Positions 9,938 through 23,638 of a stretch of 64,000 bases of DNA are shown here, piece by piece; position 1 is the first letter of the stretch; every line of letters begins with the position of its first letter. The stretch lies in assembly GCF_019880405.1 (NCBI RefSeq), contig NZ_CP082269.1, forward strand, positions 558,001-622,000, read 5' to 3'. Source of the DNA: Enterobacter sp. C2. Its GTDB lineage: Bacteria; Pseudomonadota; Gammaproteobacteria; Enterobacterales; Enterobacteriaceae. A model generated the notes under the pieces. It saw only the letters and a program-made list of their open reading frames with translations, did no database searches and had not been told where the DNA came from. A program made the translations under genes and the position numbers.

Positions 9938-11179
9938 TTAACTGCGCAGGGCGTTTTTCGCCAGGCGCTCGTCTTCCGCCATACAGGCCGCGGCGGTAAA
10001 GAGCACGTCGGTGGAGGAGTTCAGCGCCGTCTCGCAGGAGTCCTGCAGCACGCCAATAATAAAGCCCACCGCTACTACCTGCATGGCCACATCGTTCGGG
10101 ATGCCAAACATATTACAGGCCAGCGGGATCAGCAGCAGCGAGCCACCCGCCACGCCGGAAGCACCGCAGGCGCACAGGGAGGCAACTACGCTCAGCAGCA
10201 GCGCCGTAGGCAGATCCACCGGAATGCCCAGAGTTGTCACCGCCGCCAGAGTCAACACCGTGATAGTGATGGCCGCACCCGCCATATTGATGGTCGCGCC
10301 CAACGGCACGGAGACGGAGTAGGTGTCGCGGTCCAGATTTAGCTTTTTGCACAGCGCCATGTTAACCGGGATATTAGCCGCCGAGCTGCGCGTGAAGAAG
10401 GCGTAGACGCCGCTTTCGCGCAGGCACATCAACACCAGCGGATAGGGGTTACGGCGGATCTTCCAGAACACCAGCAGCGGGTTGATGATCAGCGCTACCA
10501 GCAGCATGCAGCCGATCAGAACCACCAGCAGCTGGGCATAGCCAAACAGGGTGTCAAACCCGGTAGTGGCAAGGGTCGAGGCAACCAGGCCGAAGATACC
10601 GACAGGAGCAAAGCGGATCACCAGCTGCACCATAAAGGTCACCGCGCTGGAGACATCATTCAGCAGATTTTTGGTCGTCTCGTTACCATGGCGCAGCGCG
10701 AAGCCCAGACCCACTGCCCAGACCAGAATGCCAATGTAGTTGGCGTTCAACAGGGCATCGACCGGATTAGAGACCATGCTCATCAGCAGGCCGCGTAATA
10801 CCTCAACGATGCCTGACGGCGGCGTGATCTCTGTCGCGCCGGTAACCAGATGCAGCGTCGAAGGGAACAGGAAGCTGAACACCACCGCCGTCAGCGCGGC
10901 GGAGAAGGTGCCCAGCAGATAGAGAAACAGAATAGGGCGGATACTGGTTTTCTGCCCGTGCTGATGGTTGGCAATAGAGGCCATAACCAGCATCAGGACC
11001 AGCACCGGCGCGACGGCCTTCAGCGCGCCAACGAAGAGGGTGCCAAGCAGCCCCACGGCAATGGCCGCAGGTTTGGAGATCCACGCCAGCAGAATACCGA
11101 GTACCAGCCCGACAAGGATCTGTTTTACGAGGCTACCCTGCATGATATGCCTGAGCAGGCCAGACGGTTGTGTCGCCAT
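9938..11179 (-). CDS. sstT: Serine/threonine:Na+ symporter SstT
   Basis: Sodium-coupled L-serine and L-threonine importer of the DAACS family. The 413 residues show repeated hydrophobic segments and the family hallmarks: the serine-rich [13 protein letters not shown] reentrant loop, [16 protein letters not shown], and [18 protein letters not shown] with [18 protein letters not shown] near the C-terminus. Nearly the full length matches E. coli SstT (414). It converges on uxaA. The 208-base gap upstream, to alx, contains a REP-like palindrome. Confidence 0.96.
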   Translation of the reverse strand: MATQPSGLLRHIMQGSLVKQILVGLVLGILLAWISKPAAIAVGLLGTLFVGALKAVAPVLVLMLVMASIANHQHGQKTSIRPILFLYLLGTFSAALTAVVFSFLFPSTLHLVTGATEITPPSGIVEVLRGLLMSMVSNPVDALLNANYIGILVWAVGLGFALRHGNETTKNLLNDVSSAVTFMVQLVIRFAPVGIFGLVASTLATTGFDTLFGYAQLLVVLIGCMLLVALIINPLLVFWKIRRNPYPLVLMCLRESGVYAFFTRSSAANIPVNMALCKKLNLDRDTYSVSVPLGATINMAGAAITITVLTLAAVTTLGIPVDLPTALLLSVVASLCACGASGVAGGSLLLIPLACNMFGIPNDVAMQVVAVGFIIGVLQDSCETALNSSTDVLFTAAACMAEDERLAKNALRS

Positions 11180-11355
11180 GATAGTTCCTTAAGTGAAATT
11201 GCGTTCCAGCCGAAGTGTGCTCTATGTCACGTTTATGTCCGGATGTAACTAAATGTTTGCTTGGTTGAGTATATGGAAAGAACTATCGAGGGGAAGTGCA
11301 ACGTGCTGGATTTTACGTACTGCGTCAAAGTTTTTAACTAATTATTTACATTTTT

Positions 11356-11379
11356 CCGGGCGGCGCTCACGCCGCCCGG
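11356..11379. repeat. REP-like perfect palindrome after alx
   Basis: Arms CCGGGCGGCG and CGCCGCCCGG surround a four-base loop, giving a perfect 10-base-pair stem eight bases beyond the alx stop codon. It may terminate or stabilise the alx transcript; no T-run follows on the alx strand. Confidence 0.6.
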
Positions 11380-11387
11380 GGTAATGA

Positions 11388-12356
11388 TTATGAGAGCCGC
11401 TGCTTCTTGTCGTTCTGATGGTTAACCCAGGCATTGATCAGCAGGGTCACCGCCAGGATACCGCCCACTACACCCAGCGAGATAGCGATCGGGATATGGT
11501 AGAAATCGACGATCAGCATCTTGATACCGATAAACACCAGGATCACCGACAGGCCATACTTCAGCATCGCAAAACGCTCCGCCACGCCCGCCAGCAGGTA
11601 GTACATCGCACGCAGACCGAGGATCGCGAACAGGTTTGAGGTCAGCACGATAAACGGGTCAGTGGTGACGGCGAAGATCGCCGGGATACTGTCCACCGCA
11701 AAGATCACGTCGCTCAACTCCACAAGGATCAGCACCAGCAGCAGCGGCGTAGCGAACAGCAGACCGTTGCGGCGCACAAAGAAGTGCTCGCTCTCAATGG
11801 TATCGGTCATGCGCAGATGGCCGCGCAGCCAGCGCACCATCGGCTTATCGCCAATTCCGGCCTCGTCCTCTTTCGCCAGCGCCATCTTGACCCCGGTAAA
11901 CAGCAGGAACGCACCGAAGACGTAGAGCAGCCACTCGAACTGCGAAATCAGCCAGCTACCGGCGAAGATCATGATGGTACGCAGCACAATCGCGCCCAGT
12001 ACGCCGTAGATCAGTACCCGACGCTGTAGAGCAGGGGGGATAGAGAAGTAGCTGAACAGCATCAGCCAGACAAAGACGTTATCCACCGCCAGTGCTTTTT
12101 CGATCAGGTAGCCAGTGAGGAAGGCGAGCGCCTGCGGATCGGCCACGGCCCGTCCTTCGGTGCTTGCCAGATACCACCAGAAAGCGGCGTTAAACAGCAG
12201 GGAGAGGGTAACCCACAGGATCGACCAGCCGGCCGCCTGTTTCATGGTCATGGTATGGGTGCCGCGACGGCCATGAAGCAGAAGGTCGATAGCCAGCATG
12301 ATCACAACCACTACAGCGAATCCGCCCCACAGGAGCGGTGTGCCGACACTATTCAT
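11388..12356 (-). CDS. alx: TerC-family Mn2+ exporter/pH-responsive membrane protein Alx
   Basis: Polytopic inner membrane protein of the TerC family; E. coli Alx takes part in manganese export and is strongly induced at alkaline pH. The 322 residues include the conserved [12 protein letters not shown] and [21 protein letters not shown] segments with paired acidic residues expected to bind metal. I chose the ATG at 12356 ([12 protein letters not shown]), which matches E. coli; the longer frame reads through the structured leader. Expression is controlled by the leader described at 12425-12540. Confidence 0.95.
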   Translation of the reverse strand: MNSVGTPLLWGGFAVVVVIMLAIDLLLHGRRGTHTMTMKQAAGWSILWVTLSLLFNAAFWWYLASTEGRAVADPQALAFLTGYLIEKALAVDNVFVWLMLFSYFSIPPALQRRVLIYGVLGAIVLRTIMIFAGSWLISQFEWLLYVFGAFLLFTGVKMALAKEDEAGIGDKPMVRWLRGHLRMTDTIESEHFFVRRNGLLFATPLLLVLILVELSDVIFAVDSIPAIFAVTTDPFIVLTSNLFAILGLRAMYYLLAGVAERFAMLKYGLSVILVFIGIKMLIVDFYHIPIAISLGVVGGILAVTLLINAWVNHQNDKKQRLS

Positions 12357-12372
12357 AGAGAGTTCCTTGCAA

Positions 12373-12410
12373 TAAAAACAAAAACGGCCAACGTCGAAAG
12401 ACGGCAGCCG
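12373..12410 (-). terminator. Terminator-like hairpin of the alx leader
   Basis: On the alx strand a CGGC...CGTC / GACG...GCCG stem with a TTTC loop is followed by TTTTTGTTTTTATT. This is an intrinsic-terminator shape directly upstream of the ribosome site, the expected expression platform of the alx riboswitch. Confidence 0.6.
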
Positions 12411-12424
12411 CTTGTTTTTAGAGC

Positions 12425-12540
12425 ACAGGGCCTCGCCTTTCGGCAAGGTCTCACTTACACCCTGTTGAGGGTGCCCGGCGACCGGATGCATAAACGCATC
12501 GTAATGACGACCTGCCGGCGAAGAAGTTACTCCCCTTTGC
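12425..12540 (-). promoter_or_regulatory. yybP-ykoY (PRE) manganese/pH riboswitch of alx
   Basis: The alx leader carries the hallmark of the yybP-ykoY family: AAAGGGGAGTAACTTC followed by CGCCGGCAGG, internal stems, then GACCTTGCCGAAAGGCGAGG. This is the pH-responsive element known upstream of E. coli alx, which senses Mn2+ and responds to alkaline pH through altered folding during transcription. Boundaries are approximate. Confidence 0.85.
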
Positions 12541-12604
12541 TAGTAACAAAATATGTCAGAGCAGAGAGGGCGTCAATGTCAGCCCCCTCCTGTTTTACAT
12601 ACCT

Positions 12605-13606
12605 TTACGCCGGTAAGTGAGTGGCAGGTGTGGTGTCTGCCGGGAACACCACGCCCGTCTGGCGGCGGATCTCAGTCAGCAGCCTGGCAGTAATGCGGCT
12701 CACCTCAAGTTCTGCGTGGTTTACGGCGTTCTCATCCACCAGGTGGGCAAACCGCTCCGCTTCATAGAGCATGGTGTTGATATGCTGCGGCTGGGTGATC
12801 TCCTGCGGCTTACCGCCCCGGGGCACAAACGACACGCGCTGGCACTCGGAGAGATGTTCAATCACCAGCGCGCCATCTTCCCCCTGGATCTCGCTTGCCA
12901 ACGAGGAGTCGCTGACCTTGGAGTGCTGCAACGTGACGCTAAAGTCACCGTAGTTCAGCACCGCTACGCCGTGGCCGTCCACGCCGCTGGGCAGCAGACT
13001 GGCGGTAGCCTGCACGCTCTGCGGCTCGCCCCACAGCGCCACCGCTGAGGCCAGGCAGTAGAAGCCAATATCCATGATCGAGCCGTTAGAGAAGGCCGGA
13101 TTGAAGGTATTGGGGTTCTCGCCGTTGAGGTAGCGCGGATAGCGTGAGGAGTACTGGCAGTAGTTGAAGAACACCTTCCGCAGCTTGCCCACCTTCGGCA
13201 GCGACTGCTGTACCAGCTGGAAGTTGGGCAGCGCGGCGGTCTTAAACGCTTCAAACAGCACTACACCGTTTTCCCGCGCAACCGCGATGGCCGCCTCGAC
13301 CTCCTGTAAGTTTGAGGCCAGCGGCTTCTCGCAGATCACATGCTTCTTATGCCGTAAAAAGAGTTCGGTTTGCGGGAAGTGCAGCGAGTTTGGGCTGGCG
13401 ATATATACCGCGTCGATAGATTCACTCTGGGCCAGGGCGTCGAGCGAGGTAAAGAGATGCTCAACGGGATAATCGCTGGCAAAGTGCTCGGCTTGCTCAA
13501 GGCTGCGGGAGTAGACGCCGGTCAGCTTCAGCTTGCCGGTCTCATGGGCGGCATCAACGAACTGGCGGGTGATCCAGTTGGTGCCAACGACTGCGAAACG
13601 TATCAT
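12605..13606 (-). CDS. ygjR: Gfo/Idh/MocA-family oxidoreductase YgjR
   Basis: A putative NAD(P)-dependent oxidoreductase of 333 residues. An N-terminal Rossmann fold is visible (MIRFAVVGTNWITRQFVDAA), followed by the CEKPLASN motif whose lysine is the usual catalytic residue of this superfamily, and a C-terminal alpha/beta substrate domain. The substrate is unknown. I chose the ATG at 13606, which has an AAGGA ribosome site and matches E. coli YgjR; the 12-residue upstream extension lacks support. Confidence 0.92.
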   Translation of the reverse strand: MIRFAVVGTNWITRQFVDAAHETGKLKLTGVYSRSLEQAEHFASDYPVEHLFTSLDALAQSESIDAVYIASPNSLHFPQTELFLRHKKHVICEKPLASNLQEVEAAIAVARENGVVLFEAFKTAALPNFQLVQQSLPKVGKLRKVFFNYCQYSSRYPRYLNGENPNTFNPAFSNGSIMDIGFYCLASAVALWGEPQSVQATASLLPSGVDGHGVAVLNYGDFSVTLQHSKVSDSSLASEIQGEDGALVIEHLSECQRVSFVPRGGKPQEITQPQHINTMLYEAERFAHLVDENAVNHAELEVSRITARLLTEIRRQTGVVFPADTTPATHLPA

Positions 13607-13673
13607 AAATCCTTTATGCTCCATCGGGGACAGTCCGCCCAATGTAGCATGTCAGGATGACAAAACGAGTGCG

Positions 13674-14177
13674 CTATTGCGCAAAATCGCTAAGGGAGCG
13701 GTGCGTCAGCCACAGGCGGGTATCGAACTCCAGCTGGTGGTACTGCGGCTCCATATAGCAGCACAGCTGGTAGAAGGCTTTGTCGTGCTCCTTCTCCTTC
13801 AGGTGCGCGAGCTCGTGGACGGCGATCATGCGCAAGAACGGCTCCGGTGCGCTGCGAAACACGGTGGCGATGCGGATCTCCGCCTTGGCCTTCAGCTTGC
13901 CGCCCTGTACCCGAGAGACGGCGGTATGCAGACCGAGGGCGTTCTTCAGGACGTGGATCTTGTTGTCATAGGCCACCTTGTTGATCGGCGGCGCGTTGCG
14001 CAGAAACTCGCTTTTGAGATCCTGGATATAGCCATAGAGCGCCTTGTCGGTGGTGACGCTGTGCTGGCCCGGATAGCGCTTCTCCAGCACCTCGCCAAGG
14101 CGATTTTGCGCAATGAGCGACTGCACCTGGGCCAGTAGATTTTCCGGATAGCCCTGGAGATAGAGAAGATTGCTCAT
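13674..14177 (-). CDS. ygjP: WLM/SprT-like metallopeptidase-fold protein YgjP
   Basis: A 167-residue protein of the YgjP/WLM-like family (DUF45). The zinc-peptidase signature HELAHLKEKEH is present near residues 120-130, with a downstream glutamate-rich helix. In E. coli YgjP is reported as a putative metal-dependent hydrolase/UTP pyrophosphatase. The start MSNLLYLQGYPE matches E. coli; the upstream 39-residue frame overlaps rlmG control sequence. It diverges from rlmG. Confidence 0.92.
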   Translation of the reverse strand: MSNLLYLQGYPENLLAQVQSLIAQNRLGEVLEKRYPGQHSVTTDKALYGYIQDLKSEFLRNAPPINKVAYDNKIHVLKNALGLHTAVSRVQGGKLKAKAEIRIATVFRSAPEPFLRMIAVHELAHLKEKEHDKAFYQLCCYMEPQYHQLEFDTRLWLTHRSLSDFAQ

Positions 14178-14263
14178 TATTGCCCCGCGATAACAGTTAA
14201 AAAAGGGTATACTCACGCCCCCGCTCAGGGGACAACACCGAATTTTACCATCCAGGAGGGCCG

Positions 14264-15400
14264 ATGAGCCATTCAGACAACGGTTTCCGTTCACTAAACT
14301 TAAAGCGTTTTCCGGAAACGGACGACGTCAACCCGCTGCAGGCGTGGGAAGCAGCCGATGAATATCTGCTGCAGCAGCTGGACGAAACCGAAATCAGCGG
14401 CCCGGTCCTGATTTTTAACGATACTTTTGGGGCGCTGGCCTGCGCGCTGGTGGAACATACGCCTTTCAGCATCGGCGACTCCTACTTAAGCGAGCTGGCG
14501 ACCCGGGAGAACCTGCGTCACAACGAGCTGGATGAGGGCAGCGTCACCTTCCTCGACAGCACCGCCGCCTATCCGGCCGCGCCGGGCGTCGTGCTGATCA
14601 AGATCCCAAAAACCCTGGCCCTGCTGGAGCAGCAGCTGCGCGCCCTGCGTCAGGTCGTGACGCCAGAGACGCGGATTATCGCTGGCACCAAGGCCCGCGA
14701 TATCCACAACTCGACGCTGGAGCTGTTCGAGAAGATCCTCGGCCCGACCACCACCACGCTGGCGTGGAAAAAAGCGCGGCTGGTGAACTGTACCTTTAAC
14801 GCCCCGGCGTTAAACGATGTGCAAGAGACCCTGAGCTGGACGCTGGACGGTACGCCGTGGACTATCCATAACCACGCCAACGTCTTCTCCCGTACCGGGC
14901 TGGACATTGGCGCGCGCTTCTTCCTCCAGCACCTGCCGGAAAACCTGGAAGGGGAGATTGTCGATCTCGGCTGCGGTAACGGCGTGATTGGCCTGACCCT
15001 GCTGGAGAAGAACCCCGAGGCGCAGGTGGTGTTTGTTGATGAGTCGCCGATGGCGGTGGCCTCCAGCCGCCTGAACGTTGAGACCAACATGCCCGACGCG
15101 CAGGATCGCTGCGAGTTTATGATCAACAACGCGCTCTCCGGCGTAGAGCCATACCGCTTCAACGCGGTGTTCTGCAACCCGCCGTTCCACCAGAAGCACG
15201 CCCTGACGGATCATATCGCCTGGGAGATGTTCCACCACGCCCGCCGCTGCCTGAAAACCAATGGCGAGCTGTATATCGTGGCTAACCGTCACCTGGACTA
15301 CTTCCATAAGCTGAAGAAGATCTTCGGCAACTGCACCACCGTCGCCACCAACAGTAAGTTTGTGGTGCTGAAGGCGGTGAAGCTGGCGCGCAGGCGCTGA
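14264..15400 (+). CDS. rlmG: 23S rRNA (guanine-1835-N2)-methyltransferase RlmG
   Basis: SAM-dependent enzyme that methylates G1835 of 23S rRNA on the large subunit. The 378 residues equal the E. coli length. The C-terminal half has the class I methyltransferase motifs: [13 protein letters not shown] (motif I) and the catalytic FCNPPFH (motif IV). The N-terminal half is a degenerate methyltransferase-like domain that helps bind RNA. AGGAGG just upstream of the ATG is a near-perfect ribosome site. Confidence 0.96.
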   Translation: MSHSDNGFRSLNLKRFPETDDVNPLQAWEAADEYLLQQLDETEISGPVLIFNDTFGALACALVEHTPFSIGDSYLSELATRENLRHNELDEGSVTFLDSTAAYPAAPGVVLIKIPKTLALLEQQLRALRQVVTPETRIIAGTKARDIHNSTLELFEKILGPTTTTLAWKKARLVNCTFNAPALNDVQETLSWTLDGTPWTIHNHANVFSRTGLDIGARFFLQHLPENLEGEIVDLGCGNGVIGLTLLEKNPEAQVVFVDESPMAVASSRLNVETNMPDAQDRCEFMINNALSGVEPYRFNAVFCNPPFHQKHALTDHIAWEMFHHARRCLKTNGELYIVANRHLDYFHKLKKIFGNCTTVATNSKFVVLKAVKLARRR

Positions 15401-15410
15401 TAGCAGCGTT

Positions 15411-15440
15411 GCCGGGCGGCGCTACGCTTGCCCGGCCTAC
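15411..15440. repeat. REP element
   Basis: GCCGGGCGGCGCTACGC...GCCCGGCCTAC palindrome between the converging genes rlmG and fadH; same family as the copy at 9834. Confidence 0.8.
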
Positions 15441-15456
15441 GTTGCTTCGGCGTTGC

Positions 15457-17577
<2,121 letters not shown>

Positions 17578-17699
17578 TCAAAGAATGGCGCGAAGGATAT
17601 TCACAAGGCTATCTTAGCGATGCGCACGAAATGTACTAAATGCAATCGATAAAACCATAAAATATAAGTGGTTAATTTTGATTGGTTGAGGGTATACAG

Positions 17700-18215
17700 A
17701 TGGCGTTACAAGGAAAGTTTGTTATTAACGGCGCGGATTTTTCACCGCTAACATTCTATGGCGTCGGTACTTTTATGGCGTTCTCAGGGAATGGTAATTA
17801 CCGTAATCGAGGGGGATGCCAGGCGATTCCTGACAGTGGGCCTATTCCTGCGGGAAAATACTGGATAGTGCACCGGGGCCAGGGTGGTATACGGTCAAGG
17901 TTGCAGGCAGGCGCAAAGGATGACTTTAACAGGGTATTTCACCATGCTCAGTTCAGACATAACGAATGGTTCGCGCTGTATCGAGATGACAGGAGCATTG
18001 ATGATGGAACCTGGATAAATGCTGTTTGGCGGGGTCACTTTCGCTTGCATCCTGGTGTCACCTCAAAAGGGTGTATAACACTCAAGCATAATTCAGATTT
18101 TGCGCTTATCCGGAATGTTCTTTTAAGGACACCCCTAATACCCGTTCCATGTATGAAAAACCTGATGACGTTTGGCTCTATTGAGGTAATCAGCAATGGC
18201 AACTCTTGCCCGTAG
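17700..18215 (+). CDS. Tlde1-type (DUF2778) peptidoglycan-targeting effector
   Basis: A 171-residue protein with features of DUF2778, the family of Salmonella Tlde1, a type VI effector with L,D-transpeptidase-like fold that cleaves or exchanges residues in peptidoglycan stems. The catalytic signature is visible as LHPGVTSKGCITL: His117, Ser122 and Cys125, with an earlier GGCQAIPDSGPIPAGKYW segment typical of the family. I prefer the ATG at 17700 (GAGGG ribosome site) over the TTG six codons upstream. It overlaps the next gene by 20 bases, the usual effector/immunity layout. It is absent from this position in E. coli. No signal peptide is seen, so export by a secretion system is expected (inference). 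Confidence 0.82.
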   Translation: MALQGKFVINGADFSPLTFYGVGTFMAFSGNGNYRNRGGCQAIPDSGPIPAGKYWIVHRGQGGIRSRLQAGAKDDFNRVFHHAQFRHNEWFALYRDDRSIDDGTWINAVWRGHFRLHPGVTSKGCITLKHNSDFALIRNVLLRTPLIPVPCMKNLMTFGSIEVISNGNSCP

Positions 18216-18450
18216 GGTGGCGAAAACAGCGCTCTTTACCCTTCTTTTTTGCCTGTGTGCAAAAGTAATTGATGCATCGGCATTTATCAGCGAAGAGACA
18301 ACATCGAATTTTTCACAGTGGATGTACGGCTATGCAAGCCAGGACAATTTTGACGATCTCTGGTTTTACGTGAACGTCGGTGGTTCACTGCTGGTCGCGA
18401 TAGTGCTCTATAACATCATTATTCAGAGCCTACGTTTTTTCACTAAATAG
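18196..18450 (+). CDS. Tlde1 immunity-like small membrane protein
   Basis: An 84-residue protein with an N-terminal hydrophobic segment (about 10-28) and a second one near 58-80, flanking a loop with FSQWMYGYASQDNFDDLW. It begins inside the effector gene, so it is coupled to it, and is most simply its immunity protein acting in the inner membrane or periplasm. A clear homologue stands alone at 32482-32742; by hand alignment 39 of 84 positions are identical. Family placement as Tldi1-like rests on context and that paralogy. Confidence 0.72.
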   Translation: MATLARRVAKTALFTLLFCLCAKVIDASAFISEETTSNFSQWMYGYASQDNFDDLWFYVNVGGSLLVAIVLYNIIIQSLRFFTK

Positions 18451-18454
18451 TGGC

Positions 18455-18484
18455 GTTGGCCCCCATCTGAAAACGGGGGCCAAC
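18455..18484. terminator. Hairpin between immunity gene and patA
   Basis: Arms GTTGGCCCCC and GGGGGCCAAC form a perfect 10-base-pair stem between the two converging genes, four bases from each 3' end. It probably acts in both directions although no strong T-run follows. Confidence 0.55.
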
Positions 18485-18488
18485 GTAG

Positions 18489-20224
<1,736 letters not shown>

Positions 20225-20251
20225 TAAAGATAAATTTTTTACCGCCGACAA
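20225..20251 (+). promoter_or_regulatory. Sigma-28 (FliA) promoter of aer
   Basis: TAAAGATA, an 11-base spacer, then GCCGACAA closely matches the flagellar consensus TAAAGTTT-N11-GCCGATAA. It lies 50 bases upstream of aer, placing the receptor in the class 3 flagellar regulon. Confidence 0.8.
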
Positions 20252-20300
20252 ATGATTAGTCTAAAAAATTAACATATAACACCTGCAAGGAATGCCCACC

Positions 20301-21821
20301 ATGTCCTCTCAACGCCATGTCACCCAGAACGAGTACACCCTGGACGATGACACCACCCTGATGTCCACCACCGATCTGCAAAGCTACATGACCCATGCTA
20401 ATGACACTTTTGTGCAGGTGAGCGGCTATACGCTTAACGAGCTGCTGGGTCAGCCGCATAATTTGGTGCGCCATCCGGATATGCCGAAAGCGGCCTTTGC
20501 CGACATGTGGTACACGCTCCAGCAGGGCGAGCCGTGGAGCGGCATTGTGAAAAACCGCCGTAAAAATGGCGATCACTACTGGGTGCGGGCTAACGCGGTG
20601 CCGGTGGTGCGTAACGGCCAAACGACGGGCTATATGTCGATTCGTAACCGGGCGACGCCGGAAGAGATTGCTGCCGTTGAGCCGCTCTACAAGGCGCTGA
20701 ACGAAGGGCGCTGCAACAGGCGGATCCACAAGGGGCTGGTGGTGCGTAAAGGCTGGCTCGGCAAGCTACCGGCCATGCCGCTACGCTGGCGGGTACGCGG
20801 CGTGATGGCCGTGCTGTTTGCGCTGATGACGGCCTCGCTCACCTTAAGCCATGCCGGGTGGAGCGCAGTGGCAGCCAGTGCGGTAGTGATGCTGCTGGGG
20901 ACGTGGCTGTTTGAGCAGCAGATCGTCCGCCCTATAGAGAACGTGGCGCGCCAGGCGCTGAAGGTCGCCACCGGCGAGCGTAACAGTGTGGAGCATCTCA
21001 ACCGCAGCGACGAGCTGGGACTTACCCTGCGCGCGGTCGGCCAGCTGGGCCTGATGTGCCGCTGGTTAATTCATGATATTTCTGGTCAGGTTGCCAGCGT
21101 GCGTAACGGCAGCGAACGCCTGGCCCAGGGTAATGAAGATCTTAACGATCGCACCCGTCAGACGGTCAGCAACGTTCAGCAGACCGTGGCCACCATGAAT
21201 CAGATGGCGGCGTCGGTGCAGAGTAACTCCGAAACCGCTGCCGAGGTCGATAAGCTGTCGATGGCAGCGAGTACGGCGGCGAGCGAAGGCGGAGAAGCGA
21301 TGCAGACGGTGGTGAAAACCATGGATGACATTGCCAACAGCACGCAGCGCATCGGCTCTATCACCTCGCTTATTAATGATATCGCTTTCCAGACCAATAT
21401 CCTGGCGCTCAACGCGGCGGTTGAAGCGGCCCGCGCTGGAGAGCAGGGCAAAGGCTTTGCCGTGGTGGCCGGAGAGGTTCGTCACCTGGCAAACCGCAGC
21501 GCCAACGCGGCGAATGATATCCGCAAGCTAATCGATGCCAGCGCCAGCAAGGTACAGTCCGGCGCCGATCAGGTTCACGCCGCTGGGCGTACCATGGATG
21601 ATATTGTGGAGCAGGTGAAAAACGTGACCCGTCTGATTGCCCAGATCAGCCACTCTACCTCGGAGCAGGCGACGGGGCTGTCAGAGCTCACCCGGGCGGT
21701 GGCCGAGCTGGACGGCATAACGCAGAAAAATGCCGAACTGGTCGAGGAGAGCGCGCAAATTTCGGCGATGGTTAAGCATCGCGCTAACCGTCTGGAAGAT
21801 GCCGTTACCGTTCTGCATTAA
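20301..21821 (+). CDS. aer: Aerotaxis receptor Aer
   Basis: Inner membrane energy and oxygen taxis receptor of 506 residues, the E. coli length. An N-terminal FAD-binding PAS domain (about 15-120, with [26 protein letters not shown]) is followed by a linker, a hydrophobic hairpin anchor (about 165-205), HAMP, and a signalling domain with the highly conserved tip around [33 protein letters not shown] chose the ATG at 20301: AAGGA lies nine bases upstream, whereas the ATG at 20292 abuts it. The protein lacks the C-terminal NWETF pentapeptide, as expected for Aer. Confidence 0.96.
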   Translation: MSSQRHVTQNEYTLDDDTTLMSTTDLQSYMTHANDTFVQVSGYTLNELLGQPHNLVRHPDMPKAAFADMWYTLQQGEPWSGIVKNRRKNGDHYWVRANAVPVVRNGQTTGYMSIRNRATPEEIAAVEPLYKALNEGRCNRRIHKGLVVRKGWLGKLPAMPLRWRVRGVMAVLFALMTASLTLSHAGWSAVAASAVVMLLGTWLFEQQIVRPIENVARQALKVATGERNSVEHLNRSDELGLTLRAVGQLGLMCRWLIHDISGQVASVRNGSERLAQGNEDLNDRTRQTVSNVQQTVATMNQMAASVQSNSETAAEVDKLSMAASTAASEGGEAMQTVVKTMDDIANSTQRIGSITSLINDIAFQTNILALNAAVEAARAGEQGKGFAVVAGEVRHLANRSANAANDIRKLIDASASKVQSGADQVHAAGRTMDDIVEQVKNVTRLIAQISHSTSEQATGLSELTRAVAELDGITQKNAELVEESAQISAMVKHRANRLEDAVTVLH

Positions 21822-21839
21822 TTAGCACAGCTTATTCAT

Positions 21840-21876
21840 GCCGCCGGGTTGATCGCAACCGGGCGGCTTTTTTTTG
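21840..21876 (+). terminator. Intrinsic terminator of aer
   Basis: A GCCGCCGGGTT / AACCGGGCGGC hairpin with one mismatch is followed by eight T residues, 18 bases after the aer stop. Confidence 0.85.
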
Positions 21877-22009
21877 CATTCGTGTAATTGAATTTTAATA
21901 TATTTGTTAAATCATGCTGCTTACGCTCATATAACGATCGATGCTCTGCCATTAATAGCCTGTGCCTATTTATCAAAGGATATATCGTCTATAAAAGCGA
22001 TCAAAGTCA

Positions 22010-22036
22010 TAAAGTTAGCTGCTCCGTTACCGATAA
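22010..22036 (+). promoter_or_regulatory. Sigma-28 (FliA) promoter of the second chemoreceptor
   Basis: TAAAGTTA, an 11-base spacer, then ACCGATAA differs from the flagellar consensus at only two positions. It is 40 bases upstream of the chemoreceptor start, so this gene has its own flagellar-regulon promoter separate from aer. Confidence 0.85.
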
Positions 22037-22075
22037 CGTGATCGTCTTAAAGATAATCATTTTGATGGAGTATAT

Positions 22076-23638
22076 ATGTTCTTACATGACGTAAAGATTG
22101 GGACAAAGTTATTTCTGGCATTCGGATTCTTTATTGTATTAATGGTAGCCAGCTCCTGCCTTTCACTATTTAGCCTGAACCGCGCAAATAACGGCATGCA
22201 GACTATTGTGAACAGTGATTATCCCACCACGGTTAAAGCGAACCAGCTTATCGACAAGTTTCAGACCTTTGTTAGCACCCAGCAGCTGATGCTGCTGGAT
22301 AGCGAAGGGAAGTGGAACGACAGCATGCAGCAGCAGCTGACCGGCATTAGCGGCGAAATTACGGTGCTGCTGGACACCCTGACAAAACAGCTCGATGACC
22401 CTCAGGCACAGAAGATCCTTACTGACCTGCGCGGGGTACGTCAGCAGTATCTCGACTCCCGCTTCCGCATTCTGGAGGCGGTGAAGGTCGGTAACCGGGA
22501 AGCCGCTGTTCAGGAGATGATGAACACCACCGTGCCTATCCAGAACGCCTATAAGCAGAAGGTGCTGGAGCTGATCGCGATTCAGGACGCGCGGATGCGT
22601 GATGCGGGTAAGCAGGTCGACAGCGACTTCAACACCAACCGCCTGATGCTGATCCTGCTGGCGGTGGTCAGCATCGGTATCGCTGTGCTGATGGGGACCG
22701 TCATTGTGCGTGCCATTACCCGCCCGCTGGGACAGGCAGTGGATCTGGCGGAGGCGATTGCCGCCGGGGATCTGACTCATTCGATTGAGGTGAAGCATCG
22801 CGACGAGACCGGCATTCTACTTAGCGCCTTAATGGCCATGAAGACCCGCCTGCTGGAGATTGTGCAGGAGGTGCAGTACGGCTCAGAGAATATCTCCAGC
22901 GCCGCTGCGCAAATCGTGGCCGGTAATCAGGATCTGGCGGCCCGCACCGAAGAGCAGGCCAGCTCCGTGGAGCAGACCGCAGCCTCGATGGAGCAGATCA
23001 CCGCCACGGTGAAAAATACCGCCAGCCACACTACTGAAGCGACCCAGCTCTCCGCCGACGCGGCGACGGTGGTAAAAACCAATGGCGCGATGATGAAACA
23101 GGTAACGGAGAAGATGCGCGTTATCAACGATACCTCCAGCCGCATGTCCGACATCATCAACCTGATTGACGCCATCGCTTTCCAGACCAATATTCTGGCG
23201 CTCAACGCGGCGGTTGAAGCGGCGCGCGCAGGCGAGCACGGACGCGGCTTCGCGGTAGTGGCCGGGGAAGTACGCCAGCTGGCGCAGAAAAGTGCCTCAT
23301 CGGCGAATGATATTCGCCAGCTAATTGAGGACTCCACGACCCAGGCGCGGGAAGGGATGGCGCTGGTGGAAAAAGCGGGTGGGCTGATCAGCGGCATGGT
23401 GAGCAACGTTGAAGAGATGGATACCATTCTGCGGCAAATTGGCCACGCCAGCCATGAGCAGACGGAAGGGATCTCGCAGATTAACAGTGCCATTGGCCTG
23501 ATCGACGCCACCACCCAGCAGAACTCCAGCCTGGTGGAGGAGTCCGTGGCAGCAGCGGCGTCGCTGAACGAGCAGGCGCAGCACCTGAAAGCCCTGATCA
23601 AGGTATTCCGCGTTAGCCAGACAGAGGCGACTGCTTAA
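22076..23638 (+). CDS. Methyl-accepting chemotaxis protein with four-helix-bundle sensor
   Basis: A 520-residue transmembrane chemoreceptor. A transmembrane helix (about 10-32) is followed by a periplasmic four-helix-bundle (4HB_MCP) sensor domain (35-185), a second transmembrane helix (190-212), HAMP (213-265) and a signalling domain with methylation helices ([19 protein letters not shown]) and the tip [32 protein letters not shown]. It resembles Tsr/Tar but lacks the terminal NWETF tether for CheR/CheB, so it should be a low-abundance receptor relying on others. The ligand cannot be told. It is not found here in E. coli K-12. Its stop codon overlaps that of yqjI by three bases, tail to tail. 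Confidence 0.9.
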   Translation: MFLHDVKIGTKLFLAFGFFIVLMVASSCLSLFSLNRANNGMQTIVNSDYPTTVKANQLIDKFQTFVSTQQLMLLDSEGKWNDSMQQQLTGISGEITVLLDTLTKQLDDPQAQKILTDLRGVRQQYLDSRFRILEAVKVGNREAAVQEMMNTTVPIQNAYKQKVLELIAIQDARMRDAGKQVDSDFNTNRLMLILLAVVSIGIAVLMGTVIVRAITRPLGQAVDLAEAIAAGDLTHSIEVKHRDETGILLSALMAMKTRLLEIVQEVQYGSENISSAAAQIVAGNQDLAARTEEQASSVEQTAASMEQITATVKNTASHTTEATQLSADAATVVKTNGAMMKQVTEKMRVINDTSSRMSDIINLIDAIAFQTNILALNAAVEAARAGEHGRGFAVVAGEVRQLAQKSASSANDIRQLIEDSTTQAREGMALVEKAGGLISGMVSNVEEMDTILRQIGHASHEQTEGISQINSAIGLIDATTQQNSSLVEESVAAAASLNEQAQHLKALIKVFRVSQTEATA

